A stretch of DNA of 64,000 bases from Bombella pluederhausensis (GTDB taxonomy: Bacteria; Pseudomonadota; Alphaproteobacteria; Acetobacterales; Acetobacteraceae). Both the position numbers and the translations under genes were made by a program. The stretch lies in assembly GCF_026385525.1 (NCBI RefSeq), contig NZ_JANIDY010000001.1:124001-188000 (forward strand), written 5' to 3'. The notes under the pieces were generated by a model that saw nothing but the letters and a program-made list of their open reading frames with translations, searched no databases and was not told the origin of the DNA. Position 1 is the first letter of the stretch, and each line of letters begins with the position of its first letter. This document shows, piece after piece, positions 37,508 through 45,100 of this stretch.

Positions 37508-39169
37508 TTAGTGCGTTGCGGCCATGCTGGGCAGGGCAACGGTGGATGTGGCCGCCTGAGTTTCATCCAGATACGGACCTTCCGCAATAATCTGGATAGC
37601 CAGCATGTCCCGTTCATGGATGGGGCCGATCCCTTCAAGGGACAGAATGGCTTCACCATTGGTCCAGCGGCAGGGGCTGTTCTCCACGACATCCCAGCCG
37701 GATGCCTGCTGGTCTGTCAGGTGATGGGTCAGGCAGTGTGTCTGCCCATCCTGATATAGCTCCATGGTCCCGACAAGAACCCCAAGGGTGCGGCGGTCAT
37801 CCACATAGGCCCCAATCGTGTCACAGGGGCGGCTGGCACGGGAGCAGAGGCGGAGGAATGTCACGTTCTCCGGTAAGAGGAAGATGGCACGGTCCCGCAC
37901 CCGCCGTATGGCATAGAGAAGCTCGCCCGTGTTGGTGACCAGATGGAAGTCTGAATCATCCGTCAGGCCGACAGGGGGCTTCTGGCGGGGCAGGCCAAGG
38001 GCCCGGGCCCGGTTCTCCAGTGTTTCATAGAGCGGCATGACGAAGGCCATATCCACAGCGAGGGGAGCGCAGGCATCCTTCTCCCAGCTCTTGAGAGGCG
38101 GGAAAGACACGATATTGCCCTGCTGGAGAAACTGCATCTCCCGGAAATGACGCCGACTGCTGGCATTAAGATAGCTTTCCGTTGCCACATTGTTGGCATG
38201 GATGATGCTGTGTTCCGCCGTCTCAAAGTGATAGTAATCGAAGGAGGTACGGCTATGGTCGTAGAAAATAGACCGATGATTGACCAGCATCCGAACCGGA
38301 ACAAACCGCCCCTGAAAGTAAAGGGTGTGCTCCGGTGTCAGGTACAGGTCTGCATTGGGGCAGTCTTGCCCCAGTGCCCCCTTGAGGATGCAGACAGCAT
38401 ACCCGGCCCGGTCATCCGGGAGGTCAGGCTGAACGTCCACATGGCCACGGCCAACCCATGTTATGGGTTCTATTTTCTGGGCACCGGCAGGACCTGTAAT
38501 GACAAGATCCCCTGCTACCAGGTCTTCTACAGCTTTGGGGCCAGCGTTGGTCGCAATCATGGAGCCAGCGAGGAAGCAGGCAATCTCGACAGGCGGGACC
38601 GCTGTGTCATAGTCCCACGTCACGTTGCTGAGCGTAAGCGGTGAACCCGGTGCGGCTGGGTTGTCTGTCTTCAGGGATTCATCGCCAGTGCTGGGGACGA
38701 GCTGAAGATAAAGATATTCCTGCCCGCCTGATGCCGCTTTGGCGAGGGCTTGGGTTCCTGTTGTGGTTGATGGATCAACAGGCTCCCCTTTGTCATTAGT
38801 GAACTTGATGTTCGTGATCTGGAACTCTGCAACGGTGGCCGGTGTGGGACGGGTCAGACGCTTGTAGGAGAATTCTCCAACATAGGAGACGGTCAGCAGG
38901 GCTTTCAGGTTCGAGTCGGGGATCGGCACAGTGACCGTGAATGTATCTCCCGGCTTTGTGACAGTTGCCCCGGCAGGCACGGAAAGGTTGTACACTGGCT
39001 GCGCTTTGCTGAGCTGGCTGTTCGCGCTGAGTGTCGTATCAAAGCGACCGACCCAGTCAGGAGCAGTGCGTGGGCCAAACCAAAAGCCGGGTGAACCTGC
39101 GGCGTTCCGTCCATCCCTGCCAGGGCTCTGGTTGGAGTAATTCTGCGCGTTGTCCCAAATGAGAGTCAT
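37508..39169 (-). CDS. Hint-domain (Hedgehog/intein-type) protein, copy 3
   Basis: The 553-residue protein shares architecture with the two Hint proteins at 11.7-15.5 kb but is clearly more diverged. The head (about 1-197) is unrelated by eye and begins MTLIWDNAQNYSNQ. The Hint_2 domain starts at Cys198 (IACFLAGSM), has TPEH at 278-281 and ends in ESYLNASSRRHF. The tail keeps RASRPCDTIGAYVDDRRTLGVLVG. The Cys and TxxH residues needed for self-processing are intact. No signal peptide is present. AGAGGAAG lies 3 bases before the ATG. It lies upstream of the exported protein and TpsB on the same strand, separated by hairpins, so a joint role in secretion is only a contextual guess. Confidence 0.8.
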   Translation of the reverse strand: MTLIWDNAQNYSNQSPGRDGRNAAGSPGFWFGPRTAPDWVGRFDTTLSANSQLSKAQPVYNLSVPAGATVTKPGDTFTVTVPIPDSNLKALLTVSYVGEFSYKRLTRPTPATVAEFQITNIKFTNDKGEPVDPSTTTGTQALAKAASGGQEYLYLQLVPSTGDESLKTDNPAAPGSPLTLSNVTWDYDTAVPPVEIACFLAGSMIATNAGPKAVEDLVAGDLVITGPAGAQKIEPITWVGRGHVDVQPDLPDDRAGYAVCILKGALGQDCPNADLYLTPEHTLYFQGRFVPVRMLVNHRSIFYDHSRTSFDYYHFETAEHSIIHANNVATESYLNASSRRHFREMQFLQQGNIVSFPPLKSWEKDACAPLAVDMAFVMPLYETLENRARALGLPRQKPPVGLTDDSDFHLVTNTGELLYAIRRVRDRAIFLLPENVTFLRLCSRASRPCDTIGAYVDDRRTLGVLVGTMELYQDGQTHCLTHHLTDQQASGWDVVENSPCRWTNGEAILSLEGIGPIHERDMLAIQIIAEGPYLDETQAATSTVALPSMAATH

Positions 39170-39464
39170 GATCTTCCTCTGCTCCGCAGGATATGTACCT
39201 TCCTGACCGATGATTGATGTGGACCAGAAGGAGAGGGTAGCGGGACGCCTGTGGTATTTTTGTGGTGTCTTTCTGGAAGATTTATGGATACCTTGTAATA
39301 TTATAAATAATAATTTTCTTTTACTTTTCGTAAAGAATTATATTCTTCATAAGCAGAGGTCACTATCATCCGATTGGGGTAATTGTTTTCCTTATTATGC
39401 CTTTTGTGCTAAGTTAGCGGCATTATGTGCTCGCTGCGCCTTCGGGGAAAGGAGCAGAACGGAT
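39170..39464. other. AT-rich intergenic stretch upstream of third Hint gene
   Basis: The gap between the divergent Hint gene and the small gene at 39465 is AT-rich in its middle (about 39280-39360), like the gaps before the other two Hint genes. It should contain promoters for both directions. No further feature is visible. A plus-strand frame covering it is an N-terminal extension without a ribosome site. Confidence 0.5.
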
Positions 39465-39785
39465 ATGATTAGGGCCAATGTGACACAATCTGCAAGATAT
39501 AGGCCTGCTATGGAAAAGATTAAGGCTAAAGAAGGGCAGGAATGCAAAGTACTGGCGGAACAGGCTACAGACTGTCTTTTGGACTATCTGTATGGGGAGC
39601 CTATGGCCCTTGTGGAGGACAGTGCTCTTTTTCTGATGGAAATACGGAAGATATGGCGGCAGCATGGTGTGGATGAACGGGCTGTCTGGCGTGAGCTGAG
39701 TGAACGGGTTGATCTCTCGGCAGATCTGCTGAAACGTGGCATACGGGCTCGCAAGGGGCGCTATCGCTCCACCAAGCTGCCCTGA
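39465..39785 (+). CDS. hypothetical protein upstream of cvpA
   Basis: The 106-residue protein starts at the ATG at 39465, with AAAGGAG 10 bases upstream. It is mostly helical and charged (for example ERAVWRELSERVDLSADLLKRG) with a basic C-terminus (RARKGRYRSTKLP). No signal peptide, membrane helix or known motif is seen. It reads in the same direction as cvpA and purF, 49 bases before cvpA, so it may be part of that operon. I do not recognise a family. The good ribosome site and the genomic position support it as a real gene. Confidence 0.6.
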   Translation: MIRANVTQSARYRPAMEKIKAKEGQECKVLAEQATDCLLDYLYGEPMALVEDSALFLMEIRKIWRQHGVDERAVWRELSERVDLSADLLKRGIRARKGRYRSTKLP

Positions 39786-39833
39786 AGACCGGGGTGGTAG
39801 GCTGGCAGGGCTAAGGGGAGAGGTGTGGCCATA

Positions 39834-40388
39834 ATGACAGACCTGCATGGGACATTTCTGGAACATCTCGGTGTGATGGACTGGGGAATACTTGCCCTTG
39901 TGGGGCTGTCGACACTCTGGGGGCTGATGCGGGGTATTTCACAAGAGAGTGGAGCGCTGCTGGTCTGGGTTGGCAGTGTCTGGGTGGTGGCTCGTGCTGG
40001 TGGTCTGGTTCTGGGGCATGTGTCACCCCTCATGCCGCCCTCTTTACAGGGAACCCAGCTTTTCTTCTGGGGGGGGCGGCTGGTCCTGTTTGTTGTGGTC
40101 ATGATCGTACTGAATATGGTCACCACACAGTTGGCCCGTGGGGTCAGGCAGGTACTTTCCGGGCCGCTGGATGCTCTGCTGGGGGCTGGGTTTGGTGCAG
40201 TACGAGGGTATGTCGTGCTGGTTCTGCTCTTTTGTGCAGGCAGCTATCTGGCACAGGACTGGTTGGAAACCGCCATGCAGGGGAGCAGTTTTGCTCCTTT
40301 CATTGTGCGTGGTGTGGCGTTTTTGCAGGGTTATATCCCTCTTTCATGGTCGGAACATCTTGCCTTTCTGCCATCGAATAGCCATTGA
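39834..40388 (+). CDS. cvpA: CvpA family membrane protein
   Basis: The 184-residue protein has four hydrophobic helices and matches CvpA, an inner-membrane protein first noted for colicin V production and usually found next to purF. The conserved start is MDWGILALVGLSTLWGLMRGISQES, with the Gly-Arg-type motif near residue 30, and the third helix contains LLGAGFGAVRGYVVL. The ATG at 39834 has GGGGAGAGG about 10 bases upstream; a GTG nine bases earlier is too close to that site. purF follows 140 bases downstream in the same direction. Its molecular role is still unclear, with links to envelope stress resistance in other bacteria. Confidence 0.9.
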   Translation: MTDLHGTFLEHLGVMDWGILALVGLSTLWGLMRGISQESGALLVWVGSVWVVARAGGLVLGHVSPLMPPSLQGTQLFFWGGRLVLFVVVMIVLNMVTTQLARGVRQVLSGPLDALLGAGFGAVRGYVVLVLLFCAGSYLAQDWLETAMQGSSFAPFIVRGVAFLQGYIPLSWSEHLAFLPSNSH

Positions 40389-40460
40389 AGGGGGGACGCA
40401 GGCCTCCCATGATGGATGAGTTTCTTCACTACGGGGTGGAAAGCTGGTTTTTTCAGGGAG

Positions 40461-40490
40461 TTGACGGCCTGCGCCGCTGTGCCACTTAGA
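40461..40490 (+). promoter_or_regulatory. possible promoter upstream of purF
   Basis: TTGACG at 40461 is followed by TTAGAT about 19 bases later, a weak sigma-70-like pair about 40 bases before the purF start. The spacing is longer than ideal. Confidence 0.25.
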
Positions 40491-40528
40491 TATGAGCGGG
40501 ATTCTCCCGTCAGGTTTGCTCCATCGTT

Positions 40529-41971
40529 ATGTCTTTTCCTGAATCGTCCAGTCGTCCCTATGAGGAATGTGGTGTTTTTGGTGTCTGGGGTGTGCCGAAT
40601 GCGGCAGCGCTGACAGCCCTTGGCCTGCATGCCCTTCAGCATCGTGGTCAGGAGGCGGCCGGTATCGTCAGTTTTGATGGTGAAGTCTTTCATCAGCATA
40701 AGGCGCTTGGCCTGGTTGGAGACGTGTTTGGCAATCAGGATGTCATAGCGGGTCTGCCGGGGGAGGCCGCCATTGGTCATAACCGTTACGGTACGACAGG
40801 CGGCACGCATGTTCGTAATGTCCAGCCTATCTATGCTGACTATGCTTTTGGCGGGCTGGCCGTTGCCCATAATGGTAACCTGACGAACGCTGCTACGCTC
40901 CGCAAGGCGCTGGTGAAGCGTGGCTGTATTTTCCATTCCACGATGGATACGGAAGTCATCGTCCACCTGATTGCCATCTCGCTGTATGACACGGTGATTG
41001 AGCGGCTGATGGATGCAGCGAAGAAGATTAAGGGTGCTTATTCACTCATCACCCTGACACCGGATAATGGAATGTTGGGGATGCGGGACCCGCTGGGCGT
41101 TCGTCCGCTGGTTCTGGGGCGTATGCCGGGCCATGAGGAGAAGAAGGGTGGCTGGGTGCTGGCCAGCGAAACCTGTGCTTTGGACATCATTGGCGCTGAT
41201 TATGTGCGTGATATTGAGCCGGGCGAGATTGTTGTCATCAATGCAGAGGGTGTGAAGTCCCTCTGGCCCTTCGGTGATGTCGGGCGGCGTTTCTGCATTT
41301 TTGAATATATCTATTTCGCCCGTCCTGATTCCGTTCTGGAGGGGCGGTCTGTCTACGAAGTGCGGACCCGTATCGGTGGTGAGTTGGCTCGGGAAAGCGG
41401 CGTGGAGGCCGATGTGGTTGTTCCTGTGCCGGACTCTGGCGTGCCGTCTGCGATTGGATATGCACATGAGAGTGGCCTGCCCTACGAGATGGGCATCGTG
41501 CGGAATCATTATGTGGGCCGGACCTTCATCCAGCCGACTGATCAGGTCCGTAATCTGGGCGTGAAAATGAAGCATTCCGCCAATAAGGCCGTGCTGGAAG
41601 GACGCCGGGTTATTCTGGTGGATGATTCAATCGTGCGTGGCACGACATCCCGCAAGATCGTGGATATGGTTCGTGCCGCCGGGGCGAAAGAAGTGCATAT
41701 GCGCATCACCTCTCCGCCGACCAAGCATCCCTGTTTCTATGGTATTGATACGCCCTCCGAGAAGCATCTTCTGGCAGCCCGTCATTCGCTGGAAGAAATG
41801 TGTAAGGCGATTAATGCGGATAGTCTTGCCTTCATCAGTTTTGATGGTCTCTACCGTGCGCTTGGCCATCAGGGCCGTCCGGTGGATAATCACACAAACT
41901 GTGATGCCTGTTTCTCCGGTGATTATCCCATCACGCTGGTGGATAAGGATGGCAAGCTGATTCAGCAATAA
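40529..41971 (+). CDS. purF: amidophosphoribosyltransferase
   Basis: PurF makes 5-phosphoribosylamine from PRPP and glutamine, the first committed step of purine synthesis. The 480-residue protein starts with a 13-residue propeptide before Cys14 (YEECGVFGVWG), the nucleophile exposed after self-cleavage. The glutaminase domain covers about 14-250 and the PRPP domain follows, with VILVDDSIVRGTT as the PRPP loop. Cys256, Cys402, Cys458 and Cys461 match the four ligands of the 4Fe-4S cluster in Bacillus-type PurF, so the enzyme is probably oxygen-labile and propeptide-processed. A strong terminator follows. Confidence 0.96.
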   Translation: MSFPESSSRPYEECGVFGVWGVPNAAALTALGLHALQHRGQEAAGIVSFDGEVFHQHKALGLVGDVFGNQDVIAGLPGEAAIGHNRYGTTGGTHVRNVQPIYADYAFGGLAVAHNGNLTNAATLRKALVKRGCIFHSTMDTEVIVHLIAISLYDTVIERLMDAAKKIKGAYSLITLTPDNGMLGMRDPLGVRPLVLGRMPGHEEKKGGWVLASETCALDIIGADYVRDIEPGEIVVINAEGVKSLWPFGDVGRRFCIFEYIYFARPDSVLEGRSVYEVRTRIGGELARESGVEADVVVPVPDSGVPSAIGYAHESGLPYEMGIVRNHYVGRTFIQPTDQVRNLGVKMKHSANKAVLEGRRVILVDDSIVRGTTSRKIVDMVRAAGAKEVHMRITSPPTKHPCFYGIDTPSEKHLLAARHSLEEMCKAINADSLAFISFDGLYRALGHQGRPVDNHTNCDACFSGDYPITLVDKDGKLIQQ

Positions 41972-41996
41972 TAGAAGCTGATTGGTTCACTGTGAG

Positions 41997-42027
41997 GCCC
42001 GCATGGTCAGCTGCCATGCGGGCTTTT
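41997..42027 (+). terminator. terminator after purF
   Basis: GCCCGCATGG pairs with CCATGCGGGC around a 7-base loop and is followed by TTTT. It separates purF from the second autotransporter. Confidence 0.85.
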
Positions 42028-42081
42028 CTATATGTGCTGAAAAAGTCACAGTTCGGAATTAAGTTAACAATATGTAAGGAA

Positions 42082-42109
42082 TTGGTTGTTCTGAAATAGA
42101 AGGGATAAT
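42082..42109 (+). promoter_or_regulatory. candidate promoter of second autotransporter
   Basis: TTGGTT and GATAAT are separated by 16 bases in an AT-rich stretch, 53 bases before the GTG start. Between it and the start, AGAAAA and TTTTCT (42127-42141) can form a short hairpin. Confidence 0.4.
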
Positions 42110-42161
42110 CGAATCTGCTTATACGTAGAAAAGGTTTTTCTGATTCTGTGGAGCGTGAGCA

Positions 42162-45100
42162 GTGCCGAGACATGACGTATTTCCTTCCAAAGGGCTGGGC
42201 TATTCATCTGGACTGTCTTCATCTTGTGCGGGACAGAGGAACAGAAAAAGCCGCCTGAAATATATTGGCATGTCTGTCAGTGTTCTTGCTCTGATGATTG
42301 GCTCAGCAGGAGCATCTCGGGCTGATGATGCGCAGCCGATGGATGTCATCACGCAGGCCGATGGCCAGACCGGTACCGTGACGATTTCAGTCCCCACGGG
42401 ACAGACCAATGTATTTGGATCAGCCAATAATGCTTACGCTGGCCTTTCTAAGAATGATTACGACAAGTTATCTAATGCTGGTTTGTTGAGTAAGGGGAAG
42501 GGTGATTATTATGGAGATTATACAGTCATAAATGCAAAATCTCTGAATATAACAGGAGGAGGGACGGTAGAAACCGGAAATACCAGCACTGATTTCTCAA
42601 AAAATACTCTGAATCAGATTAATATTGTTAATGGAACATTACATTATTCTAATGATAAACCTACACCTGCTGTCACTTACTGGGATGGAATAGACATTTC
42701 AAAAAAAATATATGGTCCTGATTCGCGTAACACAGATATGAATATATCAGGGGACGGAACCCTTCTTATAGATCATTGGGATACATCAATATACAATAAC
42801 GTCAGGCAGCTGAACGGTTCTGGCCGTGTAGAAGTGTTTAATTCCGCCAAAGGCGATCCGGATGAAGGTGCCGGTTTTAGTATATATGGTTCAGGAAGCC
42901 ATTTTTCTGGTACAATAGAGGGGCAAGGAAAGTTCGATATCTCTCGGGAGTTCCCTGTCAATACGGAATATAATGACGATGCGGAAGAGTTGCCGACATG
43001 GAGTGAGGTGCACATCAATACGGCATTTTCTGATTTTGACCATGCTACGATAAAGAATATTGGACTGCTGGAGATTTCTGCTGCAGGTCTGGAAAGATAC
43101 GTTGCAGTAGATCCGACCACGGGGCAGAGCCTAGTGCCTCCTCCGAGAGAAATGGGGAATGTTTTCTTTCACAATGGTGCCAGAGTAGACGTTGGTGAAC
43201 TTCTGATTGCTGCGGGTACAGATGGTACGTCTGATCTTAGTGATCATAGTCCGGAAGAATTTCCTACTGCTAGTGATGCTACTGTTGTCGTACGGGATAG
43301 TGGAAGCATATTAAATGCAGCTCAGCTCGTGATAGGGCAGCAGACATCGATTGTTCAGGAGGGAGGTCATTATGGTACCCTGCCTGCGGCTTCACACGGA
43401 ACTTTGTGGATTTCTGATGGAGCCTCGGCCACTATTTCAGGCGGTGGCATAAATGGCGGTATCTATCTGGGAAATATTGCAGGGAACGGCCCTGACGAGC
43501 GGACCAATGACTCGAATACCAATCCGTATTCTCCCGAAGGTGAGGGGCACGGTGTCATTCATGTCACCGGGGATCAGGTTGGCTATGATGCGTCCGGTAA
43601 TTTCGTCAATTCAGGCACGGCGGGGCAGTCAGCGCAGCTGAATGTCCAGAATGGTGGCCTCTGGATTGGTCCGGTTGATGGCGGGAAAGGTTCTGGCGAC
43701 ATCATTGTCGATCATGGTGGCCAGCTGAATCTGGATAATTCCTTTGCTGTGCTGGGTGGCCAGAATGGTGCGGGGAACATTGCCATCAATCAGGGCGGTA
43801 CGGCTACAATCACAGGCATGCAGCCGCTTGGCCTTGTAGCTGAAAATCAGGGGCCAACGTTTAATACGCAGCGTCAGGGCGCTCTGACCGTCTCTGATGG
43901 CGGTACCCTGAATATCGGTACGTCCACGAATGCGGGTCTCCTGAAGCTTTATGGTGATCTGAACCTTGCTCAGGGCAGCACGACCACCTTCTACGAAGGG
44001 ACGACTTCCGAGAAGGGGAACAAAGGCGATGCCTATAACTCCCATGCTGAAGTCAATGGTAATGTAACATTGGGTGGTAACATCCAGATTGCCGGTATCA
44101 CCGGGCAGAATAAGGGTCAGAATGGCGCTATTGATGCCGGTATCTATCATCTGATCGACTATACGGGCACGCTTTCCGGGCAGCAGCAGGCTACGCTTGT
44201 GGCGACCAAGGCCGGACAGGCACTCAGCTATGTTCATGATGATGCGACCAAAAGTATTGATGTGCTGGTGGCACAGGCCACCACTAATGGGACAGGTACG
44301 ACCACTTCGACTGGCAGCACGACAGGCACGGCCCCTTCGGCTGGCAACACCAGCACCACAACGGGTCATGAGACAACGGCCAGCACGACAGGTACGGCTC
44401 CTTCGGCTGGCAACACCAGCAGCACCACAACGGGTCATGACACAACGGCGAGCACGGCAGGCACGGCCCCTTCGGCTGGCACCACCAGCACCACAACGGG
44501 TCACGATACAACGGCGAGCACGACAGGCACGGCCCCTTCGACTGGCAACACCAGTACCACAACGGGTCATGACACAACGGCCAGCACGACAGGTACGACT
44601 GGCAGTAACACAGGTACCAATAGCGGGGTGACTGAAGCACAGCAGTCTGCGCCGAAAGCATGGTCTGGTGAAAATGCCGTTCTGACATCACAGGGTGTTT
44701 CTGACGGTAAAGCCGGGTCCCCTGTAGCGCCGGCCAGTTTTATTGGCTGGGGTGGCACGGTAGCGGTTGAGGGCAGCAAGGCTCAGCCGGTTCAGACGTC
44801 TTCCGTCAATTTCGGGTTTGGTGAGTATACGCTGGCGGGTGGTGCTCTTGCCGCAGCCCCGACCAGTAATGGCCAGAACATGCTGAATGTTAATGCCACG
44901 GCGGGAAGCAGAGGCACGATCGCAACGCCGATTGTGGATGATGGTGCTGCCAAAACAGGCTTGATGAAAACAGGCGCTGGGACTGTCACGCTGTCCGGTC
45001 AGAATGACTATAGCGGTGCTACGGGCGTGCTGGCGGGTACGCTGAATGTGGCCCGTGATGGTGTGATCTCTGATAAGAGTCAGGTCTCTGTTGTTCAGGG

